From Malurus cyaneus samueli (taxonomy: Eukaryota > Chordata > Aves > Passeriformes > Maluridae), in NCBI GenBank assembly GCA_009741485.1, contig CM019216.1, positions 56,028,918-56,092,917 on the forward strand: a DNA stretch of 64,000 nt, given 5' to 3'. Within the stretch, counting starts at the first letter, position 1, and each line of letters opens with the position of its first letter. A model generated the notes under the pieces. That model ran no database searches. It was not told the origin of the DNA and saw only the letters and a list, made by a program, of their open reading frames with translations. The position numbers and the translations under genes are program-made. Shown here one piece after another: positions 1 to 10,900 of the stretch.

Positions 1-405
1 ACTCTCTAGCAGCTTTGTATCTTTCTCATGTTGTGACACCCAAAACTGTACACAATGCCCAAAGTGACATCGCCCCAGCCCAGAGCAGAGCAGGACAATC
101 CCCTCCCTTGCCCGGCTGCCGATGCTGTGCCTGATGCCCCAGGACAGGGTTGTCCCTCCTGGCTGCCAGGGCACTGCTGGCTCATGATCAACTTCCATCC
201 ACCTGGACCCCCAGGACCCTTTCCATGGGGCCGATTTCCAACCTCTCATTCCCCAATCTGTCCATACATCCAGGGTTGCCCTGTCCCACATGCAGAGTCT
301 ACCACTTGTCCTTTTTAAACCTGATATGATTGGTGATAGCCCAGCCCTCGGATATGACAAGATCTCTACGCAGGGCCTCTGCCTGGGAACTTGTCATCAG
401 ATTTT
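1..405 (-). mobile_element. CR1 LINE ORF2 fragment, antisense, cut by window edge
   Basis: Read on the minus strand, this stretch follows the part of CR1 ORF2 just after the reverse-transcriptase active-site region. In order it has a block equivalent to the NLMKFNKGKC region (seen as NHIRFKKD-like codons near 310-345), the 'MSQQCPGS' block near 155-185 that corresponds to the MSQQCALVA segment of CR1, and a following region that reaches position 1. On the plus strand the phrase 'gggcactgctggctcatgatc' with a following 'ccacctggacccccaggacc' is the usual antisense look of this CR1 segment in birds. The reading frame is broken by several shifts and stops, so it is a dead copy. The 3' part of the element lies outside the window. 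The right boundary (about 400) is approximate. Family assignment is secure, subfamily is not. Confidence 0.8.
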
Positions 406-2210
406 TTTTCCTTTGCATTTTCCTCCATTTACTTGAGCAGTAATGCTCTATTTAGCATCAAACATAGAATTGTGAGCATATGAACTTATCTTGGTCTATT
501 TTGGTATCTGACAGACAAGTTCTGTTATAACAAAACCTGTTCAGTGCTTTGCAGTCTCAAAAAAAAAAAAAACGCAAAAGCCCCTTCCACATCTGAGCTT
601 CAAAGGACAACCCATCTGCCTCATTGTATGAACACTAATTGCTATCTGGCACTCTTTCCTTATTGCCTTGTGGGGTGACTCTGAGCCCTTCCTCAGCCCC
701 TGACAGAACTCATTTATAAAAGTGCACTGCTGGTGTGGATGTTTTAATTGTCTTGTTATGCCAGGTGACTTGTTTCTGTGTAAGTTATTTTTTTGGATGT
801 TTCTTCCCTTCACATCCTCCAGGCTTTATAAGAATCTAGGGAATTTGGACTTGCCCTGGTCAGTATTTAGTCATCCTGTTCCTCAGCCAGGAGCTGTGAG
901 TCTCAAAGCCACTGAGTAAAAATATAGCAGAGAAATAATTTCCTGGAGTCTGAGGCATAGGAGAGGTCAAGAGCTACAGCCACTGGAAGATTCAAGGATT
1001 GTGCCCTGGGGAGCTGTCTGAAAGGTCCTAGTTCTCACCTGCAGCACCATACACTGCCGAGCCCAGCCTCCAAATGTATCATCTTCTGGCCTGCTGTGGC
1101 ACTGTGGCCCCCTTTCAATACCAGCAGGACTCAGAGCATCTAAAATGAACCCTCGTATCCTGTGGCACATGGCAGTTATGATGTACCTCTTTATTGCATC
1201 CTGAGTGAAGTTTCCCTATAAAGAAATATTGATTGAAGAAAAAGAACTCATAAGGATCAATGGTTTATGTTCCAGCTGTGTTTTATGTTACAATAACAGC
1301 TCTTTGGAGAGTTGTTGCTGAATGAGTGCAAAGTAATACCAGTAATTCCTCTCCTGTTGGATCATCCTGTACCAAATTCTTCACCATTCTCACCATTGAC
1401 TCAAGGACAGAAAATAGCTACCATGGTCTCAGAGGAGAGTGGAAAAAAAAAACAGGGGGAGGACAGAGGGTGGAATAGGAATAGGAAATCTGCTCCAAAG
1501 AACAAACGTTTTGGGAGAAGTGCCAGCGAGTGCCGAGGGAGGAAGTGCCAGCATGTCCCCAGGCTTTCAAATCCAAATTTCAGTAGCTGGTAGTTAAAAC
1601 ACTACTGACTTAACCCATCATTGCATAGCAGAAGCTGCAGAATGGTGCATGCCTGGGTAGTGGTGGGAACCAAAAACTCCATTGCTGTGACTTCGCATGA
1701 TTGCAAACACAGAACAGCCCTGCTTTACCTCTGTCAGAGCTTTCACAATAGCAGCAACCTCCTCAATTGTAAGCACATGAGGACAGAGCTATTAATGAGT
1801 TGTTTACAAAGGGATTTAATTTGTATGTCTCCGTTATTAAATATTATCCATATAGAATGCACATTATCCTTCCTACCCAGGGAAAAAAAATAGGATCTTT
1901 TTCCCTTCAGCAAGAAACAGTTTTCTTTCAAAATGTCAGTCTCCTTTCTCAAACACCTCTTCCAGTCTCTGTCCCTGCTTATTCCCTCCTAGACACTTGC
2001 TCTTCCCTGAGGTGACTTTCTCGATGCCCCTTCTTCTTCAGACCAGGTTCCCCTGTCCCAAGCAGTGCTTATTATCCTCACACACCTCGAGTTGTTGTCT
2101 GTAACCTGGTGCAAACAGCCCCAAAGCAAACCCTCTCCATCTCCTCACCTGCTGTGCAGCACAGCCATGCCCCAGCGCTGCACTCACCAGCCCCCTGCAT
2201 TTCTGATGCC
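406..2210. other. Unique non-coding stretch
   Basis: No gene or recognisable repeat was seen. The stretch contains a 14-base poly(A) at 559-572 and scattered ORFs of less than 95 codons that lack any recognisable domain, consistent with chance. Nothing resembles a CpG island or a promoter. Confidence 0.5.
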
Positions 2211-2640
2211 GGGCCAAAGAAAAGTCTGGAGAACATGGCTTGTGAAGAGCAGCTGAGGGAGCTGGGGGTGTTTAGCCTGGAGAAGAGGAGGCTCAGAAGA
2301 AACCTTTTCACTCTCAACAACTCCCTGAAAAAAAGGTTATAGCCAGGAGGGAGTTAGATCTCTTCTTTCAAGTAACAAGTGATAGGGCAAGAGGAAATGG
2401 TCTCAAGTTATGCCACGGGAAGTTTAGATTTAATATTAGGAAGAAGTTTTTTGTTGTCAAGCTTTGGAACAGGTTGCCAAGGTAAGGGGTGGAGTCATCA
2501 TCTTTGGAGGTATTTAAAAGATGCGTAGATGTGACCCTTAGGGACATGGTTTGGTGGTGGATTTGGGCGCTGGCTTCATGGTTTGACTCGATTATCCTAG
2601 AGGTCTTTTCCAACCTAAATGATTCCATGATTCTACGATC
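2211..2640 (+). mobile_element. CR1 LINE, 5'-truncated 3' end, sense
   Basis: This is the C-terminal end of CR1 ORF2 plus the short 3' UTR. Around 2250-2300 the plus strand encodes ELRELG-VFSLEKRRLR-like residues (seen as QLRELGVFSLEKRRLRRNL), a hallmark of the ORF2 C-terminus. The following sequence shows the 'gatagggcaagaggaaatgg' and 'aggaagaagttttttgttgt' blocks, then 'ggaacaggttgccaagg', then the 3' UTR phrase 'agggacatggtttggtggtg'. It ends in 'aaatgattccatgattctac', a degenerate form of the ATTCTATGATTCTA tail used by bird CR1 elements. 5' truncation at about 2211 fits aborted target-primed reverse transcription. The ORF2 frame is shifted and stopped (for example after residues LKKRL at about 2340), so the copy is inactive. 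The 'ggacatggtttagtgg'-type UTR suggests a common bird CR1 subfamily, which I do not name. Confidence 0.92.
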
Positions 2641-3405
2641 ACACCAAGCCACTTCATTGTCATCTGTTATGCACATGCAGCTTTGTCACGTCGTTTGGGC
2701 CAAGAGACACAATTCAGTGGCCAGGCACAGAAGGATTAAAGAAAACCTCAGTATGCTGGTGAAGCAACTCCAAACTCCCTAAAGGATCTTGAAGTCTTAA
2801 AGGAGTGGCCCTTCAGATCAGGGGTGATGGAAGGACTTTGTTCTGCTGTATCCATTCTGCAGGGATGATTATGACTCTGACACTGAATGCATTCACAAAA
2901 CCCACAATTTAAACACATTTTTAAAATGTGTCAAGGATTTATATACTACTGCTTGAGAGAACTTCTAAAATGCAGGACTGTTTTTAATGTAAAGCCATTG
3001 CTACCTAGCAAGAAAACACTTTTGTATTCATATAAAGTATTTATTAGGTGTGAGGTTTTATAAATTGTTTCGTCCTGCAGCCTTTAAAAAAAAAACAAAA
3101 CAAAACCAAAAAAACCAGTCTACTTTGAATGCATTACCAAGTATCCTGTGGAATATTTCACATAAAAGGAAACAGAAGATGTATAAATGTAAACAGGCTA
3201 ATTGTATGCAGATATAAATTATGCATGTTGGTCTTATGAAAAAGCATCCCTGATTTGCAGGGGTCTTACTCAGCAGCTTTGTGTCTTGTCTAAGGGGATA
3301 TTTAGTATGGCTGTGATGTGCAGAATTTAAAATAAAACTTTGAATTCTGCAGAAGAAAAATACAGTCCGACTGTGGTAAGTCTATACTGTTGGGAGTAGG
3401 AGACC
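2641..3405. other. Unique non-coding stretch with A-rich patch
   Basis: No gene was seen. An A-rich, C-interrupted patch lies at about 3088-3116. The rest is AT-rich unique sequence with no recognisable repeat family. Confidence 0.45.
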
Positions 3406-3500
3406 TTTATTTATTTTATTTTATATATTTATTTTATTTATTATTTATTTATTTATTGGCTAATTAATTTAATTTAATTTCACTTTATTTTATTATATGT
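3406..3500. repeat. AT-rich low-complexity, (TTTA)n-like
   Basis: About 95 bases made almost entirely of TTTA, TTTTA and TTTAA units, with one interruption ('ggctaattaa') near 3458. It is an imperfect microsatellite or low-complexity tract with no coding meaning. Confidence 0.9.
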
Positions 3501-6427
3501 ATTTTGCTTATTTTGTTTTGTTGGCTGTTCTGCTCATTAGCCCCATTAATGCATGTATGCCTGCCCACAGACGCAGAGCCAAGTAAAAGACTGTGTTAAG
3601 ACTTAACGTTTGCAAAGGGATTATGGTTATTTTGATTTTTCTTAACATGGATATGTAAAATATTCTCAAAGTCACAAACCTTTTCATGGCTGAAGTATTT
3701 CTGATTAGTCCCAGACACGAGCAGCCAGGGCTGCAGAGGTGCGGAGCAGCTGCAGTTCCCACCAGCCACCCTGGGGACAACGTGGAGCCAGCGCTGGTGG
3801 GGAGCCAGGCTAATCGGGACAAATTCTAGAAATGGTTGAAACAGGTCCCTGCTCAGACAAAACCATGCCACTCGCTGCCTTTTCCCCCCAGACCTCTCCA
3901 GTGGGAGAGTCCCTCTTCCACAAATAGCAGCAGCAGCATATTTGAGCTCAAGCTGCAATATTCACGCAGAGGGATCATTCAAAATGGGAGTAGGATTATG
4001 TATCCCTTGGATGCCCCCTGTGGGTATGACTCACGTCCACGTTTGCTGTCTTTCTGGCACGGATTAGTGAAATGATGCTGAAAGTGGAGGCACGGGCAAG
4101 AAGGTTAATGGAAACAAGTCTGTGGAAACACAAAGTAACGCAGCTGAGGTGGAACCAAAACTCAAGGAGCTCGTTGCAATCAAGTCGAGGTGACTGGTAA
4201 TCTTCATCCTGAAATTCTGGAAGAACCGACACATGTATTCAAAAGGCCTGAAGCTATGATTTTTAATTAATCTATCAAGCCAGGGCAATACAGAATGATT
4301 AGGGAACAGTAAGGGATGAGGGAAGAAACATACTGATCCAGGCAATGACAGTCCCATCCGTTTGCTCAGTACTGGTTGGGATGTGTCTATTAAAAAACAG
4401 ATAAAAGGGTACTTCAGTGTTAAGTGACAGTACAAAAGCATCAAGACAAAGTATAAACACAGAGAACGGAATTTTTTCAATTGGAAAAAATGTCACAAAA
4501 CAAAATGCAGTCTTCATTACCACTTCTGGCAAAATAGATTCACAGTGAATGGTTCAGTAATAAAACCCCGACAGCTTGTGACAGTGTGCGGTGGCACACA
4601 GCTCCATTAAGAGGAGCTACTGTACCTAGATATTCCAACCATGCAGACACACAGCGTTGCTGTTTCAGAAAGCTGGAGAAAAAAAAAAAAAAAAAAAAAA
4701 AAAGCTATTTCTGACTCATTGTCTATTGCTTCTCCTGCTACATTGTGCGATGGGGCAAGAGGCACAGCTTGCATATTCACCTGCCATGATAAATTACATC
4801 AATTTCAATCCCTCAAGACGGAGCTACTGGTGCAGAGAGCCACTAAACACTACCAGTTGCTTTGTGCTACAGACATGAGACAGTTAAAGGCACACTGTGC
4901 AAGTGAAACTCAACCCTGTATCCTGGGACACAAATGTGACACAGGCTGGACACAAACAAGGGAGGGAAAGTGGGATACCTCCTTCACTCATGCATTGTAA
5001 ATATGTCCTCATCCTGCAGCATCCTTTGCTAAGAATCTCTACTCTGTTAGAATAAGCCTTGAGACAGCCATTGGCACTCTGACCCTGCCAGCTTTTCCAT
5101 CTCCAGCAATGGCCAGTACCAGCTGCTCTAAAAGAGAACAAAAAAAAGCCCGCAGCCAGCAGCTATTCAATAACAGCGCCTTAGGGGAAGTTTCTTCCCA
5201 AGCCTCATTAGGCATTGGCTTCATTCTTAAATTCCTTTTAAACTTCTCAGATTCTATTCTGGCCTCTTTGTCTGGTGTCTGCACTGTGGACTGGACTTTC
5301 CAGCAAGGACTTTCCTTGGCTGGCCCCAGCAGCTTCTGAGCTCACACTCACGGCTCCAGCAGGGAGCAGAGCCTGTGCACCTCGTGGTCCAAGTGACTGA
5401 TGGGGACAGTCACTGACTGGGACTGACTGATGGGGACAGCCACCCCAGTGTAGCTCATGGCTGCTCTACTTAAATGCAAATGAAAGAGGATTTCCTTTGC
5501 TTGATTCCCACTGACTGCCATCAGAGTTCTTCTCTTTTTCTTTTGGATGAGATTTCTTCTTGGGGTTTGGGGAGTAGGGAGAGGGAGCACTTTACAGCCC
5601 TTCTGGGACCCTGTCTAAAGCACTCCATTGTGCAGCCAGAGAGAGTGAGTGCATGTCACCAAGATCCAGTTGACTCTGCATTTCACAGCAGGGTGCACCT
5701 GGGCATTCAGAGGCAGAAGCAGCACTCAAGAATAGGGAGAACCATAAATTGTTAGCGAATTAAGGCCCTAAGGGTTGTTTAAATATTGCAGTAATCATCA
5801 TGTCAGGCAAAGTCCCACATTCTGCTAAGATTAATCTGACATTCATCAGGAATGGCACAATAGAAGATTATTTAATTTGGATCATGCTGGACTGGAAAAC
5901 TGGCAGGAGGACAGAAATGACCCAAATTGGAAACAATCTGCAGAGAGTGTGCCAGACAAGAAAAGCAAGCAGAGAGCAAGGAAGTGTGTATCTGTTTATT
6001 GGACACAGATACATTAATTGCAATGTATACACACACAAATTAACTTAAATGTCTTGCACACAAACACACAGGGCCATAGAAATTTCTGAGATAATTTAGT
6101 ATTGGTCTAACTTCATTTTGGTATCAACTCTTTGGGATTCTGCTCTAGGCTTAAATGAGGGTAGAGTGGGACTACTGATAATAGCTTTTGAGACATGTCT
6201 CCAGTATCACTTCTGCCCATTTTTTAAATTCCTTCCTCATATTTCTGAAAAGGGAAACAGCCTCAAACATCTTATACAGATCCTGGAGTAAACACCAGGC
6301 TTTAGGTGAATTACTTTCAGGACAGAAGTGTTCTCTTGATAGATCCTATATTTTAATTATTGATCAGTTTAATGGTGCAAGAAATGTGTCACCTCTTTTT
6401 AAAGTCCTTTTTAGAAGTGACTGCATC
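3501..6427. other. Unique non-coding stretch
   Basis: No exon or repeat family was recognised apart from the poly(A) at 4679-4703 and a short local duplication near 5393-5442, where 'gactgatggggacag' occurs twice about 31 bases apart. The longest ORFs here (119-138 codons near 4064-5000) have no recognisable domain, and one of them simply runs through the poly(A) as a lysine stretch. Confidence 0.45.
4679..4703. repeat. Poly(A) run, 25 bases
   Basis: An uninterrupted run of 25 A. I looked for a retroposed gene body on its 5' side and for flanking direct repeats and saw neither, so it is called only as a homopolymer. Confidence 0.9.
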
Positions 6428-6970
6428 AGTGGACAAGGGAAGGACTACAGATGGCATTTATGTGGAATTGCCCAAAAAAGAAAGGCACAGATCTGTTTGA
6501 TCAAGTACAGAGGAGGGACACCAAGATGCTCAGAGGGATGGCACAATCCTCCTGTGAGGAAAGCTGAGACAATTGGGGTTGCTCAGCCTGGAGAAGGGGA
6601 GTCCTCATGGTACTGAATTGTGGCTTTTCAGTACCTGAAGGAAGCCTACAAGAAAGATGGAGAGAGACTTTTTACAAGAGCATGTAGTGATGGAACAAGA
6701 AGGAAGTGCTTCAAACTGAGTAGGGTTAGATTAGATATCAGGAAGGAATGCTTTACTGAGAGGGCAGTGAGGCACTGGAACAGTTGCCCAGAGAAGCAAT
6801 GGAGGCTCCAACCCCGAAAGTCTTCAAGACCAGGTTGGATGGGGCTCTGAGCAACCTGGACTAATGGAAGGTGACCCTGCCCATGTCACAGAAATTGTAA
6901 CTAGAGGATCCTAAAGGTCCCTCTAAACCAAGTCATTCTATGATTCTGTGAGATGATTCTATGATTCTTT
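6428..6970 (+). mobile_element. CR1 LINE with internal deletion, sense
   Basis: Two separated parts of CR1 ORF2 are joined here. At about 6428-6480 the sequence 'agtggacaagggaaggacta' encodes DKGRTTDGIY-like residues that match the RT segment DKGRATDVIYLDFCKAFD. Directly after, from about 6495, the sequence jumps to the far C-terminal region ('aagtacagaggagggacacc', the QVQRRATKM block), then FQYLKEAYKKDGERLFTRAC near 6630-6690, DIRKECFTERAVRHWN near 6735-6780, and the 3' UTR with 'caagaccaggttggatgggg'. It ends in 'tcattctatgattctgtgag' and 'attctatgattct' at 6970. Most of the RT, thumb and connection region between these parts is missing. One C-terminal frame (6620-6850) is still open for 76 codons, which is the best-preserved coding relic in the window, but the copy cannot be functional. 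Confidence 0.92.
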
Positions 6971-7814
6971 TGGCAACTTCACTTATAAATCCTCTCTCCA
7001 GCTTTCCTAATCATTGCAGAATTTTTTCATATTGCTGTAGTTTTCCTATATGTTCAAGTAAAGATAAATCTCCTAACAGCTGCATATATGTTATTGGCTT
7101 TCAACCCAGAGAAAATGAAAAATAAAAACACATTCCCCTGGATCATTGCCATTTTTTACCAAATAAGTTACTTAGCTTATTAAACTTGTCAAACAGCAAA
7201 TACAAAGCAAATGATAGTTTATCTTACTGATTATTCAGCCACTGCACGTTGGTGTGGGTAAGCGCATGACTGAAACATTTATCACTGCTCACAAGATATC
7301 CTTTCTCTGCTTTCCTTTCTTCCTTTACCATTACCATGGAACATGACCTCCCCTCCATGTTCCCCACCTCCTACGAGAAAATTAGAGTTTTTAGAGAGAA
7401 AAAGTTTTAAATAAAGTGTAAAATATTAATTCTTCCACAAACAGGCATATTTACAAAGGCTTTCAGATTCCCTAACAGTTATCTGCTGTATCTGTAAGCT
7501 AGCAAACAGTGAAGATAATTTAGGGCTTTGAATACCAGCACTGAACATAATCAATGTGAATCAGACCCACATTACCAAATTGAAGACATTTCATATATAC
7601 ATTATGTCAGATCATGAAACAGATTTGTGTAAGCTAGAATCTTGGAATACACAAGGATTCACAAATTCAACCACAGCCCCATCAGTATATGATCATGTTA
7701 CATATCAAACAGCTATACAACGCAGCAAACTGAGAGACATTTTTGCTTTCAGGACATCTACAGGGCCAGGTTTATATGGCACATTACTGCCAATTCATCT
7801 ATACCCATCTGAGT
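6971..7814. other. Unique non-coding stretch
   Basis: AT-rich unique sequence directly downstream of the CR1 tail. No gene, RNA gene or named repeat was recognised. Confidence 0.4.
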
Positions 7815-7995
7815 AAATCGGTTGGCAGAGAGGGGCAGATTACCACTAATGGCTCTATTATGGAAAGAAGCTGCAACCATTAGCTATTTTACATATGGAC
7901 AAAAGCGAATTTAATTGATGGCCCATCGCCCAGCAGGCAGAGAGAAATGATGATTTTCACCTTAATGCCAGGCATTAAAAATTCACAGGGCTGTG
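7815..7995. promoter_or_regulatory. Candidate conserved non-coding element with 17-bp palindrome
   Basis: A repeat-free block with low apparent decay. It holds retained CpGs ('aaagcgaatt', 'ccatcgccc'), several ATTA homeodomain cores ('ccattagc', 'tttaattgatgg', 'ctaatggc') and a perfect odd palindrome at 7962-7978, with arms ttaatgcc and ggcattaa around a single A. This look is typical of vertebrate developmental enhancers. It is an impression from sequence texture only, as no alignment was possible. Confidence 0.3.
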
Positions 7996-10900
7996 GAAGA
8001 AAGAAATGTTCATCCAGTCTCACTCTGCTTATGGGTCATTTTATGCATAACTTGAGAAAAGCAGCACAAGGGGAGCTGTTCTGCTTTGAGAAAGCTTCAG
8101 TCATCTGGGAAAAATATCACACGTTGTAGTATTCCAATGTTATGAAATACTGGGGCATTCTTATTTTTCCTAGCTACAGTTTTATTCTTTCAAACAGTAG
8201 CCAAGCATTCAGAAAAAAAAAAAAAAAACAAACCAACATTTTTTGGGTGTTTATTTTAGCAAATGAAGGAATGAAGAAGGTTTTTTGGAGGTATAGGGCA
8301 TAATAATAATAATAATACAATTTATTTTCACATATTTAAATATGAATGTATGCTCATGTACTTACATATAATATTTACTTAATTTAGCATATATGGCAGG
8401 TTTGTCTGCATTTGTATGCCTTCAGATTTTCATTTTCCCAAATGCAAAAAGCCATTGCACTGTAGTGTTGTATCTAGTGTTTGCATTATTCTGGTAGGTC
8501 AAGTATTACCTTCCATGTTCAACCCAGAAGCTTTTTCTTATGCCTCTCCTCCTGGAAGACCCCTACAGACTTTGCTGTCTTCAAAATGTCTGCTTTCCTC
8601 ACTTTATCTCCTACAAAATGGTGAAGTGTGGAAATTCAGGGGAGTCCAAGCATGAGAAGCACTCACCCTGGTGTAGTCACAGATTTTGATGCTGAGGCAC
8701 CTCTCCTTCTTCCTGCCTTCCTGTGAAGGTAAAGGAATTACTGCTGGGTTTGCAGCAATTTCTAAGATGATCTAAGATAAGCTCTTCCCTCCAAAGTCAC
8801 TGCAGGTTATTAGTAAACTTTGAGACAGTTATGTTTGTGACTAAAGAGCACAGTGGCCCAGCAAACCATATGCTCTGTAGGGCAGGGACCATCCAAATGG
8901 AAAACAGAGCTGTTGAGCTGGAGAAAGGGACAAATATACAAGTTACATGGCCAGTGGCAAGAACTTTTTACATCCCCAACTGATGTAACAGGATAAAGTT
9001 AATCTGTCATGTCCATAATTTGTATTTTGTATGAGCAGAGGGGGAGTTGTAAGAATATATGAGCCTTGTCTCTTTTATGCTCAGATAGCTAGATTCAGGC
9101 TGAAAATCTCTAGACAGGTTGGTCTGCATACAAAACCTGACTTGTCAGGCTAGAACAAAGAGCAGACAGCTTTTTGAATTGGAGACACTAGAATAGAAAT
9201 AAGATCACAGTGCTTACTGTTGTAAAATTGGACAAGGTAAATAGAGAAGGGAAAGTGTCTGTATACAATGCTAGACACAATAGTGGAAGGATTTTTTTAT
9301 AACATGTACAGGAAACAGAAGGTTGGTAAGTCATTCAAATAAATTTCAGAAGGAATTGCTCATGGTCATTGCAGAAAAGTGGGGAAAATGGTGAGGTGGG
9401 GTAAAGCAGGCTAATAACAGACTATTTCAATTGTTGTTGTTTCTCTTTTCTGACATTTTGTCACTTTTCTGGAAGCAGAAGTTGCCTTCCTCAGTCCGGA
9501 CTTCATTGCTTGAATCCATAGCATTGGAAGGCAAAAAATAAGTAAGAGTGGCTGTCAGACAACTTTGTTCCCTGCTCTTCCAAAGATTCAGAGCACTCTC
9601 TAGCCCTGCAGAGGCTGTAGTGGTAAAGCACCATGGGTCTGTGGCAAAAGCAGTGCCCAGAGCCCTCGCTGGACAGATTAAGGGGGGTTCAGTGCCCTCC
9701 CTTCAAAGTCCTCCACTCCTAACAACCCTTAGCAAAAGGATACTGTCGGGTCTCTTTTATAGGATGGTGGTGTGAGGTCTGTTGCTGGCAGAAACCAGTT
9801 ATCTCAGTTCCTTTAGTCACTCTGGTCCTTTCTCAGTAAGAAAATATTTAGATCAAAGTGAAGAAGTAAGAAAAGCTGTACTTTTACTTTTCAGATAGCC
9901 AGCTACTGCTAACCCAAACCAGATGCAGCAGAGACTGCCGTGGTGGGTGAGGGAATCACTGCCTTTGTCAGATCTGGTCTCTCCAACAAGGTCCATGTGC
10001 ACATTCCCACACAACTGTGATAATTGAGTGGGTATTTGCATAACAAGATCAAACATCTATCAGTCATTTAGACTTTCTGGTAAGGAGGGTGCATCTACGC
10101 TGCATCCAGCAAGAATTATATAGCGATGGAAGTGTGGAGTTTGTTCCTTTCTAAAGCATTAAGGCATACTGGAGAAGTGAAACTGTGTGTTCATTTTAAA
10201 AACACTGACATCCTTAGAGATTTTTGACATGTCAGCATCGGAAACAGGAAGGCTGGAGAGAACAGCCAGCAGTAACAAGGAGCAATAACCATGTGTCCTT
10301 CTCCTTCCACTCTTCCTTTCTTCCCCTAAATGAGACATCTGATCAAAGGCTCTTGCAGAATTGCTAATGAAGACTTATTTTTTTATTTCCGTGGAATCCA
10401 GCACCCAGGGGAGGAATATATGGGCAAGAAGGGTAAATCTTCACTGGCAAGATGATGTAAGAGCGGGAGTCTGCTGTGAGAGCAGTGCTGGGAAAGCACC
10501 TGCCACAAGTCAACATACCCTGATTATTTTCAACTGTTTAGGTTTTGAATTTCAAGACCAATCTTTTGCATGTTTTATCAAGGCAAAGTTCTTTTAGGAG
10601 CCATCCCTAAAATATTTGTAAAGAACAGGAAAACTGAAAAACATTTCAAGCTGCCTCTGGTCAAAGGGAGAATATTCTCACAAAATAAAAAGATATATTC
10701 CTACTATAAATAAGACAGATGCAGTTTCACCTGTATGATTTTTACTATTCTGTCTTTGGCCTTGGATGCTGTCATAAAGAAGAGTGGATATCAGCTGTGC
10801 TCTTAATAAAAAAACAAAGAATAATTATTTCCCTTATTACGCTCAAGATTGTAGTTCTCAAAATGAATAAAAATTATTCCTAATTTTCTACATGATTAAG

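Noticed and set aside
4641..5000. 119-codon ORF and poly(A) at 4679-4703 as a processed pseudogene
   Set aside because: The ORF simply crosses the A-run as poly-Lys. No recognisable parent gene lies on the 5' side of the A-run, and no flanking direct repeats were seen.
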